Part shown: positions 17,992-26,817 of the stretch, in pieces
Layout: each line of letters starts with the position of its first letter
How positions within the stretch are numbered: position 1 is the first letter of the stretch
NCBI GenBank assembly: GCA_030378005.1
Contig: JAUCGF010000075.1
Coordinates: 1 to 64,000, forward strand
Direction of reading: 5' to 3'
DNA length: 64,000 nt
From: Desulfococcaceae bacterium HSG9
Lineage (GTDB): Bacteria > Desulfobacterota > Desulfobacteria > Desulfobacterales > JAUCGF01
The notes under the pieces: generated by a model
What the model was told of the DNA's origin: nothing
The model's database searches: none
Seen by the model: only the letters and a program-made list of their open reading frames with translations
Made by a program: the position numbers and the translations under genes

Positions 17992-20727
17992 ATGCAAAAA
18001 CTAATGTTTTGGAGTTATAAACACCCAAAACTTGTCTTGGTTATATTGCTTGGCGTCACACTATTTTTCTCCTTTTTTATTCCGAAAATTCCGGTGGATG
18101 TTTCCGTCCAAATGTTTTGGAGCAAAGGCGACCCGGCCAAGCAATTGTACGACGATACTGTTGCGACATTCGGTTCGGATAAAATCACTGTGGTGTATAT
18201 CAAAGACAGCCACATTTTCACCCCGGAGATGCTGGCGCGGCTGAGTGATTTTCATTTTGCCCTGGACGGCCTTCCTGATGTTATTCGCGTGGACAGCCTG
18301 TTTTCCATTGCCAATCTCAAAGGGGAGGACGGCTTTCTCAACATAGAGCCGTTTTTTGAAAATATTCCGGAAACGATTGCGGCAGCCGAGACGATCAAAG
18401 CAGATGCTCTTAAAAATCCCATCGCGGTCAATAATATTGTGGCGAGCGACGGTTCGGCCATAACGTTCAATGTCTTTTTGGATGAGGGCGTCAGCCCTGA
18501 TGATGAAACGCAATTCTCTACACAAGTAGATGAAGTCATCGCCACAATCGCTTCCCATGTTGAACAGGTCTTTCAATTGGGTACACCCTATTCAACCCGG
18601 ATGTGTTATGAAGGACTCGTACACGATCAGCGCACGGTGGTTCCGCTGGCGTTTTTACTGTTTTCTCTGACTTCCTTAGTGATCTGGCGGTCTTTCAGCC
18701 TGCTCAGTCTGACCATCATCACTTCGGGTTTAAGTGTTATCTGGACGCTGGGCTTTATGGGATTGTTTAATATCCCCATGAATCTGTTTACGGCCATTAT
18801 TCCAGCCTTGCTGATCGTCGTCGGCTCCACTGAAGATATGCATCTGTTTTCAGAGTATCAGGCTGGGTTGCGTGAAACCGGAACGCGCACCGGCGCGGTC
18901 CCCTACATGATTCAGAGATCCGGCCTTGCCCTCATGCTGACCGCGTTGACCACGTTTTTGGGCTTTCTGGCAATTTCGCTGAATAAAATTTTAATTTTGA
19001 AGCAATTCGGCATCACCTGCGCGTTTGGTCTGATGGTAAACCCGCTGGTCACATTTCTGGCGGCGCCGGTTTTTCTCAGGTTTTTCGGGCCTCGAAGCGT
19101 CGTTGATTCCACCAGCCGGGCCTCTGAATTCGTAAATGCCCTTTTCACCGGGCTGGCTCGCAAAATTACCATTCTTAATCGCGCCTATAAATGGCAAGCC
19201 TTCGGTATCTTTACCGGAACCATCCTGATCGTCGGAATATTCACTTTCCAAATCAAAATCGACAACGATTTGGTGGGGGTTTTTAAGCCATCTTCACCGC
19301 TCAGGGTTTCCAGCAAGCAACTTCATGAGGAACTCGCTGGCGCTCAAACCTTCCTCATTCATATCAAAAGTGAAAACGCGAACGCTTTTAATCAGCCGGA
19401 AAATCTGGCTCAGATTGCGGCTATTCAGGCGTTTCTTCGACAGAGCAGTTGGTGTGACCTGACTGTCTCCATCGTGGATTATCTTAAATTAACTTCCCGT
19501 GAAATGCATGACGGAGATAAAGCCTTCAACAAAATTCCCGACTCTTCCGATCTCAGCGCCCAATATCTATTGATTCTGCCGGCAGATGAAATCACTTCTC
19601 TCATCACGGATGATGCCAGCGAGGTCAATATCATTGTCCGGCATAACGTGAGTTCCTCGCATGGCCTTAAAGAAATAGTCGCCCAGATAACCGACTTTAT
19701 CGAGGGCAATTTAAATCCGCGTTTTGAATGCCGCATAACCGGGGAAAGCATTATCAGCCTGACGGCAGCCGATACGCTGGTCACCGGTCAGGTGACTTCC
19801 CTGAGCTTTACGCTTGTTGTGGTGTTTCTGCTGATGTACGTGTTGTTCACCAATGTCAAAGCCGGAGTGCTGTCACTGGCCACGAATATGCTTCCCATCA
19901 TACTCTATTGCGGGCTGATGGGCGTTTTAGGGATTTTTTTGAACACTGGAACTTCCATGGTGGCGGTGATTGCCATCGGGATTGCGGTGGACGACACCGT
20001 TCATTTTATGACGCGGTATAGCAAGGAGATGCGCCGTTTGCAGAATCAAGACAAGGCCATTGAAGCCTGTATCCATCATTTAATCCGACCGACCATGGCA
20101 ACGTCTATCGGGCTGGCACTGGGATTCAGTGCAATTATGCTGTCCGACCTGCTTCCGCTGATTCATTTCGGATTTCTGGCGGCTTTGACGATCCTTGTCG
20201 CCCTGATGGCGGATCTGATTATCACACCGATTTTGTTGGCTTCCACCCAATTGCTGACACTATGGGACATGCTCACGTTAGAGTTGCAGCAAGCCGTGAT
20301 TTCCGAATCCCCCTTGTTTAAAAACCTGAAACGCTGGCAAATCAAAAAAGTGGTGCTGTTAGGCAAGATTATGTGCGCCGGAAAGGGCGACGCCCTTATT
20401 CGGCAAGGCGACCAGGGGCAAAGCATGTATCTCCTGTTGGAAGGCAGGGTGCGGGTTGAAGTCGGAGATGGCCCTGCCGATGTTTCAAAGCAGGTTTTAT
20501 ATCATTTCAATCCCGGCGAAGTGTTCGGTGAAATCGCACTCGTCAATCCCGGCCCCCGGACGGCTGATATTATAGCTACGGAGGATGTCTCCTATTTAGA
20601 GTTTGATTGGGACGGCATTGAACGCATCTTTCGTGTCTTTCCGCCCATAGCCGCACGCCTTTACCGCAATCTGGCTCTTATCCTGGGACAACGGCTCAGA
20701 GAAACAACCAAAAAAATGTTGGTGTAA
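17992..20727 (+). CDS. RND superfamily transporter fused to a C-terminal cyclic nucleotide-binding domain
   Basis: 911 residues. Residues 1-755 are an RND (MMPL-like) transporter with VGSTEDMHLFSEY and IAVDDTVHFMTRY in the two halves. After the last helix and a linker, residues about 775-905 form a cyclic nucleotide-binding domain of the CRP/CAP fold: GDALIRQGDQGQSMYLLLEGRVRVEV, then the phosphate-binding cassette FGEIALVNPGPRTADIIA. The transporter part is close to paralogues 1 and 2, which lack the added domain. The known role of such domains is to gate or tether a protein in response to cAMP or cGMP, so regulation of transport by a cyclic nucleotide is inferred. The 3' quarter recurs as a detached copy at 33836-34577. 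Confidence 0.87.
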   Translation: MQKLMFWSYKHPKLVLVILLGVTLFFSFFIPKIPVDVSVQMFWSKGDPAKQLYDDTVATFGSDKITVVYIKDSHIFTPEMLARLSDFHFALDGLPDVIRVDSLFSIANLKGEDGFLNIEPFFENIPETIAAAETIKADALKNPIAVNNIVASDGSAITFNVFLDEGVSPDDETQFSTQVDEVIATIASHVEQVFQLGTPYSTRMCYEGLVHDQRTVVPLAFLLFSLTSLVIWRSFSLLSLTIITSGLSVIWTLGFMGLFNIPMNLFTAIIPALLIVVGSTEDMHLFSEYQAGLRETGTRTGAVPYMIQRSGLALMLTALTTFLGFLAISLNKILILKQFGITCAFGLMVNPLVTFLAAPVFLRFFGPRSVVDSTSRASEFVNALFTGLARKITILNRAYKWQAFGIFTGTILIVGIFTFQIKIDNDLVGVFKPSSPLRVSSKQLHEELAGAQTFLIHIKSENANAFNQPENLAQIAAIQAFLRQSSWCDLTVSIVDYLKLTSREMHDGDKAFNKIPDSSDLSAQYLLILPADEITSLITDDASEVNIIVRHNVSSSHGLKEIVAQITDFIEGNLNPRFECRITGESIISLTAADTLVTGQVTSLSFTLVVVFLLMYVLFTNVKAGVLSLATNMLPIILYCGLMGVLGIFLNTGTSMVAVIAIGIAVDDTVHFMTRYSKEMRRLQNQDKAIEACIHHLIRPTMATSIGLALGFSAIMLSDLLPLIHFGFLAALTILVALMADLIITPILLASTQLLTLWDMLTLELQQAVISESPLFKNLKRWQIKKVVLLGKIMCAGKGDALIRQGDQGQSMYLLLEGRVRVEVGDGPADVSKQVLYHFNPGEVFGEIALVNPGPRTADIIATEDVSYLEFDWDGIERIFRVFPPIAARLYRNLALILGQRLRETTKKMLV

Positions 20728-20796
20728 GCAATGTCAGTAGATCGAAAAGTTTTATAAAATACTGGCAAATAGGGTGTTAACATTAAAAAGTAGGTT

Positions 20797-20854
20797 GGGT
20801 TGAGGCACGAAACCCAACATCAGCTTGAATTCGTCAGGTTTCGTTCCTCAACCC
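20797..20854. terminator. Inverted repeat between convergent genes
   Basis: An 18-bp stem with one mismatch (20797-20814 with 20837-20854; GGGTTGAGGCACGAAACC type) lies between the RND-cNMP gene and the convergent hsdR. It probably serves as a bidirectional terminator. The same family of GTAGGGTGGG/GGGTTGAG repeats recurs near 33551 and 42801. A TCAGTAGAT repeat copy lies just before it (20733). Confidence 0.6.
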
Positions 20855-20864
20855 AGCCTATATA

Positions 20865-23800
20865 CTACAACGCCCCATTGGAGATATCAAAAAATCGCTC
20901 GAAGAATTGAGTAAGCCTGCTTAGGACGCTCTCTCGTTTTTGGGTTCGTTCACCCGTTTTACCAAACCTGGATACAGGTGGTAAAACCTTGGTGATAGCG
21001 GTACCGGTGGTTGCGATATGACCATCACGAAAAGCATTGTTCACAAAGGTGTAAGCGGCATCACGGTTAAGATTTTCATCTTTGATAATCTGATCAAGCT
21101 CATCAATTTTCCGCTTGTTGACAAATTTCTGCCAATCTTCATCAATATTTGCCCCTACATCAAGAGAGCTGATAAACTGGTCGATAAGCTCTTTCTTGTT
21201 ACGCAGCTCAACGCTTGAATCAATCGCCTTGTTGATATCAACCAAAATCTCCTTATCTTTGATATTTTCTTCGTGATACCGCTTAATCAGTGAGAGGATA
21301 TAGTCAATGTTGATCTCTATCTGCTTGATAAGCTCCATCTCAAACACCAGATCATCGTTGATGTTCTCTTTGTCCGCCTTATCGGTTTTGCGTAACTGGG
21401 TATAGAGATCAATGTAGGCGCTGTGATAATCCTGAACATCACGCTCGGTCAAAATCTCATTACCCGCGAATTCATCAAAAGTGGTCAAGATATTTTGCAT
21501 CCGCAAAATAGCGCCATAAAGCCGGATAAAATCCTTCTGGGCTTGTTCGCTGATAATTTGCTCACCCGCTGGATATTTTTCCAGCAACTCGTCAATCATG
21601 CTCTTGTAGCCTCGAACCTCTTTATCCTCATCCTGATAGCCGTTGTAGTACTCATCATACGATTTCAGCAGTACTATGCCGCCAGCCTCTTTATCACCAA
21701 ACAAGGCTATTGACTCGTTGGTGGTTTTTTCAAGATTGCGAAAGCAAACAATATTGCCAAATGTTTTAACGCTGTTCAGGATTCGGTTGGTGCGCGAATA
21801 GGCTTGCAGCAAACCGTGCAAGCGCAGGTTCTTATCCACCCACAGGGTATTCAAGGTGGTGGCATCAAAACCTGTCAAAAACATATTCACTACAATCATA
21901 ATATCCACTTCACGGTTTTTTACCCGCTCGCTCAAATCTTTGTAGTAGTTTTGAAATTTATCGGCTGATGTATCATAAGAGGTGCCAAACATAAGGTTAT
22001 AGTCGCTGATTGCACTGTCTAAAAAATCTCGTGAGCCGGCATCCAGGCCTGTCGTGTTTTCTGAGTTTTCATCATCAAGAAAACCGTCTGGTTCCTCGTT
22101 GGCATAACTAAAGATGGTGGCTATTTTTAGCTGCTTGTCACTGGGCACGCCCTCAAGTTGTTTTTTAAATTCAACATAATATTTTTTTGCGGTATCAATA
22201 GATGAAACAGCAAAAATTGAATTAAATCCCGACAGGCGAATTTTCTCCATGACCTTTTCAACTTTTCTCCGGTCTTTCGCGCTTACAATCTCATTGATAT
22301 TTTTTGTGACACTATGAACGTAAAACTTATTATTCCGTTTGGTTTTTTGGTCAAAATGTTCCCGGATATACCCCACAATATTGCTCAAGCGTTCAGCAGA
22401 TGAGAGCGCCGCCTCACGATCAATAGCGCTTACCTTCTTATCTTCGATATTCTCTTCCTCACGCATGGTGGATATGTAGTCCACTTTAAAGGGGAGAACA
22501 TTTTTGTCACTGATGGCATCAACAATGGTATAAGTGTGGAGCTTATCGCCAAAGGCCTGTTCGGTGGTTTTAAGATCCGCTCTGCCACCGGAGCTGGAAT
22601 TTTTCGCAAAAATCGGTGTGCCGGTAAATCCAAACAGGTGATAGTTTTTGAATGCTTTGGTGATGCCTGTGTGCATATCACCAAACTGGCTGCGGTGGCA
22701 CTCATCAAAGATAATCACAGTATGATCACTGAAAACCTTATGCCTTTTGTTTTTTTTGATAAAACGATCCAGCTTCTGGATGGTGGTAATGATAATTTTT
22801 GCGTCTGGGTTTTCAAGCTGTTTGGTGAGTATCCTGGTGCTGGTGTTGCTGTTCGCCGCCCCTTTTTCAAACTTGTCATATTCGCGCATGGTTTGATAAT
22901 CGAGATCTTTTCTGTCCACCACAAACAGTACCTTGTTGATATGGGACAGCCTGCTTGCCAGTTGTGCTGTTTTAAAGCTGGTCAGTGTTTTGCCCGATCC
23001 TGTGGTGTGCCAGATGTAACCACCCGCTTCTAATTTGCCCAAAGTTTTGGCATTGAAGCTGATCTCTATGCGGCTAAGAATCCGCTCGGTGGCAACGATC
23101 TGATAAGGTCGCATCACCATCAGCTCGTTATCTGCGGTAAATACGCAATAACGGATGATGATATTCAGCAGGGCATGTTTGCTAAAAAAGGTTTTGGCAA
23201 AGTCCATCAAATCGGTAATGGGTCTATTGGCGGCATCCGCCCACCAACTGGTAAACTCAAAACTGTTGCTGCTTTTTTTCCCTTTTTTTGTAGCAGATTT
23301 ACCGCTCTCTTTAATATGTCGAACACGGGTGGTATTGCTGTAATATTTGGTATGAGTGCCGTTAGAAATCACAAAGAGCTGCACAAACTCAAACAGCCCG
23401 CTATCGGCCCAAAAGCTCTCACGAGCGTAACGGTTAATCTGGTTAAATGCCTCGGTAATCGCCACCCCTCGGCGTTTCAGCTCAATATGCACCATGGGCA
23501 AACCATTCACCAGCACCGTTACATCGTAACGATTGGCGCGTTGGCCCGTATCAGTGGCGTATTGGTTGATCACCTGTAGCTGATTGTTGTGGATGTTTTT
23601 CTTGTCCAGCAGATAGATATTTTTGACCGTGCCATCTTCAAGGGTGAGGTTCTTGATGTGATCCTCGGCAATGGTGGTGGTTTTTTCAACAATGCTCTGG
23701 TTGGGGTTGGCAAGCTCGGTATTAAAAAACTGCTGCCACTCGCTTTGTGTAAATGAATAATTGTTGAGTTTTTCCAGCTGGATTCGCAGATTGCTTTCAA

Positions 23801-24002
23801 GTGCCTTGGCATCGGTGATCGGCAGATACTCGTATGCCTGTAGCTCAAGTCGTTTGATAAAAGCTTTTTCAAGGGCATCTTCGCTCTGGTAATATTCGGC
23901 CCGTTTTTCCCGTGTCTCATTCACACCCTCAGGCGGATACTTTGCCACCACCGTGCTGGTCGGGTTTTGAGCAACCAGATTGTACCCGTAATCAGTTGAC
24001 AT
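20865..24002 (-). CDS. hsdR: Type I restriction enzyme R subunit, second system
   Basis: 1045 residues, similar in layout to EcoR124-type HsdR. The nuclease domain shows RYDVTVLVNGLPMVHIELKRRG (Asp and ExK of PD-(D/E)XK) with NQINRY following. The helicase motor has Walker A TTGSGKTLTS, DECH (IIFDECHRSQFG) and FTGTPIF. The helical C-terminus ends near residue 1045. It differs strongly from the first HsdR, so this is an independent acquisition, not a duplicate. The ATG overlaps the end of hsdS by 11 bp. As part of the complex it translocates and cuts unmethylated DNA. Confidence 0.93.
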   Translation of the reverse strand: MSTDYGYNLVAQNPTSTVVAKYPPEGVNETREKRAEYYQSEDALEKAFIKRLELQAYEYLPITDAKALESNLRIQLEKLNNYSFTQSEWQQFFNTELANPNQSIVEKTTTIAEDHIKNLTLEDGTVKNIYLLDKKNIHNNQLQVINQYATDTGQRANRYDVTVLVNGLPMVHIELKRRGVAITEAFNQINRYARESFWADSGLFEFVQLFVISNGTHTKYYSNTTRVRHIKESGKSATKKGKKSSNSFEFTSWWADAANRPITDLMDFAKTFFSKHALLNIIIRYCVFTADNELMVMRPYQIVATERILSRIEISFNAKTLGKLEAGGYIWHTTGSGKTLTSFKTAQLASRLSHINKVLFVVDRKDLDYQTMREYDKFEKGAANSNTSTRILTKQLENPDAKIIITTIQKLDRFIKKNKRHKVFSDHTVIIFDECHRSQFGDMHTGITKAFKNYHLFGFTGTPIFAKNSSSGGRADLKTTEQAFGDKLHTYTIVDAISDKNVLPFKVDYISTMREEENIEDKKVSAIDREAALSSAERLSNIVGYIREHFDQKTKRNNKFYVHSVTKNINEIVSAKDRRKVEKVMEKIRLSGFNSIFAVSSIDTAKKYYVEFKKQLEGVPSDKQLKIATIFSYANEEPDGFLDDENSENTTGLDAGSRDFLDSAISDYNLMFGTSYDTSADKFQNYYKDLSERVKNREVDIMIVVNMFLTGFDATTLNTLWVDKNLRLHGLLQAYSRTNRILNSVKTFGNIVCFRNLEKTTNESIALFGDKEAGGIVLLKSYDEYYNGYQDEDKEVRGYKSMIDELLEKYPAGEQIISEQAQKDFIRLYGAILRMQNILTTFDEFAGNEILTERDVQDYHSAYIDLYTQLRKTDKADKENINDDLVFEMELIKQIEINIDYILSLIKRYHEENIKDKEILVDINKAIDSSVELRNKKELIDQFISSLDVGANIDEDWQKFVNKRKIDELDQIIKDENLNRDAAYTFVNNAFRDGHIATTGTAITKVLPPVSRFGKTGERTQKRESVLSRLTQFFERFFDISNGAL

Positions 24003-25110
24003 CCTGTGTCTCCAGGGGTTTAAAGGTTAATAGCTGGTTGCGATAATATTCATACTGTTTTTTGCGGGCGGCGATCTCTGCGGGCAGACCGGTTGAAATG
24101 TCGTTGACCAGGGCATCGAATTTGTCGAGGATGGCGACGATCTTTTTTTGTTTGGATAGGGGTGGGATAGGGACAGGGTATGGTTCAAAGTCCTTCACAC
24201 GAACATGTGGCACCCCATAACCTTTCTTCATGGAATGAATCGTTTTCTGGTTTTTCTTCAAAAAGTAATAAATAAATTTTGGCTTAAGCAAAGCAGTTTC
24301 CAAATGAATGCTGAACGCATCTGTAACAAAAATTGGCTGTTTCCAAAAACTAACCAGACCACAGTTAGCGCCAGATCTAGAAACAACAATTGTTTCTCCT
24401 GCTCTGTTGCTTTCACCATGGAAGCAAATAGGTATAGGTGCATTTGCAACAACCGGAATTTCTCCAACCGTCGTTTCCTTCTTTGTAATAGCTGATCCTC
24501 GAAGAAACTTGCCAACCTCCCCCAACGCCCGAAATTCCACATCATCCCCAAAGCTCAAAAGCTCCTCACGATAATGCTCATACTGCTTCTTTCTCGCTTC
24601 CAGCTCTGCTTTCAGTTCTGCTTCCAGCCGGGTAAAATTATCAAGGATTTTGACAATCTCTTTTTGGATGGTGAGGGGTGGGATGGGGATAGGAATATCT
24701 AAAACTTCACTTGTTTTTAATGCAGGAATACCTGCCCCGTGTTGCTTATTAGTTAATTTTTCTTGATTAAGTTTCAAAAAATGATAGGCATATCTATTTT
24801 TTACCACTTCAGTTTTGGTCAAGACTACATAGCAATGAGCATTTGCATAAAACTTTGTGGTAACAAAATTAACAAAGCCTGCTGATGCACCACCTTGACT
24901 GATTATAATTGTGTTTTCATTATAATTGTAATTATTAGTAAAACCTGAATACGAAATACCTCCATTATAAGCAGGGTAAAGTCCATTTTCAGATAAAAAT
25001 TCTTTATTAAGCTGTTTGCCTTTTTTTAATTTTATTACTTCTCCCAACGTCTTAAACTCCACCCCCTGCGGACAAAGCTCCTCTATCAATTGCTCTATTT
25101 TATTCATCAC
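23992..25110 (-). CDS. hsdS: Type I specificity subunit, second system
   Basis: 372 residues with two target recognition domains, each followed by the conserved spacer (IPPLTIQKEIVKILDNF near residue 140 and IPPLSKQKKIVAILDKF near 320) and an ARKKQYEHYR / ARKKQYEYYR helix. The two half-repeats are clearly homologous to each other. The start overlaps the hsdM stop by 4 bp (ATGA) and the end overlaps hsdR by 11 bp, giving a tightly coupled M-S-R operon. Confidence 0.92.
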   Translation of the reverse strand: MMNKIEQLIEELCPQGVEFKTLGEVIKLKKGKQLNKEFLSENGLYPAYNGGISYSGFTNNYNYNENTIIISQGGASAGFVNFVTTKFYANAHCYVVLTKTEVVKNRYAYHFLKLNQEKLTNKQHGAGIPALKTSEVLDIPIPIPPLTIQKEIVKILDNFTRLEAELKAELEARKKQYEHYREELLSFGDDVEFRALGEVGKFLRGSAITKKETTVGEIPVVANAPIPICFHGESNRAGETIVVSRSGANCGLVSFWKQPIFVTDAFSIHLETALLKPKFIYYFLKKNQKTIHSMKKGYGVPHVRVKDFEPYPVPIPPLSKQKKIVAILDKFDALVNDISTGLPAEIAARKKQYEYYRNQLLTFKPLETQDVN

Positions 25111-26651
25111 GCCCCCTCAATATCCGCCACAATCTCATCAATGGCAGTGCGCAGCTCACTCTGCCTTGCGACTATCTGTCTAATCTCGGCATTGAGCTGG
25201 GTGATGTCGATAACTTCTCTTGTGTCCTCCTGCACCACGTAGCTTGATACGGCGATGTCGTAGTCATTTTCGCCAATTTTTTGATTATCGACCAGCGTGG
25301 CAAAATATTCACTATCTTTACGGTTTTTAAAGGCAGTTAAAATCTTTTGGCGGTTCTCATCGCTTAACTTGTTTTTGTTGCCACTGCGGACAAACTCGGC
25401 CGAGGCATTAATAAACAGGGTTTTGTTGTCTTTTTTGCTTTTCTTTAAGACGATGATGCAGGTGGCAATGCCGGTTCCAAAAAAGAGATCAGGCGGAAGC
25501 TGGATCACTGTATCAACATAGTTGTTCTCTATCAGATATTTGCGAATTTTCTGCTCGGCGCCACCGCGATAAAGCACACCGGGAAACTCAACAATCGCGG
25601 CTGTGCCTGATGTTGAGAGCCAGGAGAGTATATGCATGGTAAAGGCAAGGTCGGCCTTGCTGGGCGGGGCAAGCACACCTGCGGGTGAGAAACGGGGATC
25701 GTTGATAAGAAGCGGGTTTTTTTTGCCCTCCCATTTAGTCGAATAAGGAGGGTTGGAGACAATCGCATCAAAGGGTTCATCGTCCCAGTGGTTGGGGTCG
25801 GTCAGGGTATCTCCGTGGGCGATATCAAAATGATTGTAGTTGATGTCGTGCAAAAACATATTGATGCGGCAAAGGTTGAAGGTGGTGAGATTGACTTCCT
25901 GTCCAAAAAACCCAACCCGTACATTCTCTTTGCCCAAAACCTTGGCAAATTTCAACAGCAGTGAGCCGGAGCCGCAAGCAGGGTCATACACTTTGTTGAC
26001 CTCAGTTTTACCAACAGTGGATATCTCTGCCAAAAGTTCACTCACCTCCTGCGGGGTGTAGTATTCCCCACCTGATTTGCCCGCATTTGAGGCGTACATC
26101 TGCATCAGGTATTCATAAGCATCACCAAAAGCGTCGATGGTGTTGTTGGAAGAGCCAAGTTTCAAGCCGGCAATAGCATTGAGCAGTTTGACCAGTTGTT
26201 TGTTTCGCTTCTCTACGGTGGAGCCTAATTTATTGGAGTTGACATCCAGGTCATCAAACAGCCCTTTGAGGTCATCTTCACTCTCTGTGCCTTTGGCAGA
26301 ACTTTCAATATCACGAAAAATTGTGGCAAGCGTTTCATTGAGGTTGGAATCGTTTGCGCCATTTTTAGCCACATTGACAAAAAGCGAACCGGGCAGAATA
26401 TAAAACCCTTTCTCTTTTACCGTATCATCGCGTCCAAACTCGGCATCACTGTCGGAGAGTTTGGTATAATCAAAATCTTGTTCAGGTTCATTGACATTGA
26501 TGTAATTGGTAAGGTTTTCGCTAATAAAGCGATAGAAAAGCATTCCAAGTACATACTGTTTAAAATCCCAGCCATCGACACTACCACGCAAATCATTGGC
26601 AATTTGCCAGATGGTACGGTGTAGTTCTGTGCGTTCTTGTTCTTTGCTCAT
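25107..26651 (-). CDS. hsdM: Type I DNA methyltransferase subunit, second system
   Basis: 514 residues, the normal HsdM length and of the EcoR124/M.EcoR124 type: N-terminal ELHRTIWQIANDLRGSVDGWDFKQYVLG, SAM motif DPACGSGSLLLKF, catalytic NPPYSTKW and GGEYYTPQEV. It methylates adenine in hemimethylated or unmethylated target sites with HsdS and protects host DNA. It is the first gene of the operon; its start lies only about 75 bp from the last integron attC site. Confidence 0.93.
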   Translation of the reverse strand: MSKEQERTELHRTIWQIANDLRGSVDGWDFKQYVLGMLFYRFISENLTNYINVNEPEQDFDYTKLSDSDAEFGRDDTVKEKGFYILPGSLFVNVAKNGANDSNLNETLATIFRDIESSAKGTESEDDLKGLFDDLDVNSNKLGSTVEKRNKQLVKLLNAIAGLKLGSSNNTIDAFGDAYEYLMQMYASNAGKSGGEYYTPQEVSELLAEISTVGKTEVNKVYDPACGSGSLLLKFAKVLGKENVRVGFFGQEVNLTTFNLCRINMFLHDINYNHFDIAHGDTLTDPNHWDDEPFDAIVSNPPYSTKWEGKKNPLLINDPRFSPAGVLAPPSKADLAFTMHILSWLSTSGTAAIVEFPGVLYRGGAEQKIRKYLIENNYVDTVIQLPPDLFFGTGIATCIIVLKKSKKDNKTLFINASAEFVRSGNKNKLSDENRQKILTAFKNRKDSEYFATLVDNQKIGENDYDIAVSSYVVQEDTREVIDITQLNAEIRQIVARQSELRTAIDEIVADIEGA

Positions 26652-26726
26652 TTAATATCCTTTTGCTTCAGTCTTTGTCACTTTTCCATAACACTAAACG
26701 CTGGTGCAGAGTTGGGTGTTTTTTGC

Positions 26727-26807
26727 AGATAACGTTAAGCTAACCGGTTTTCAAAATGTGGAGTGAAACGAAACATTTTGAAAATCCGGTTCAGCGCTTT
26801 GTTAGCC
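26727..26807 (-). other. attC: Integron attC recombination site 1 (last of the array)
   Basis: On the minus strand the site runs from an R'' box GGCTAAC (complement of 26801-26807) to an R' box GTTATCT (complement of 26727-26733). The inner arms (AACCGG... and ...CCGGTT followed by GCTTAAC) pair as a stem around a short loop. It lies 11 bp after the stop of the Hsp70-like gene, as a cassette attC should. Confidence 0.8.
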
Positions 26808-26817
26808 GCATGCTTTA

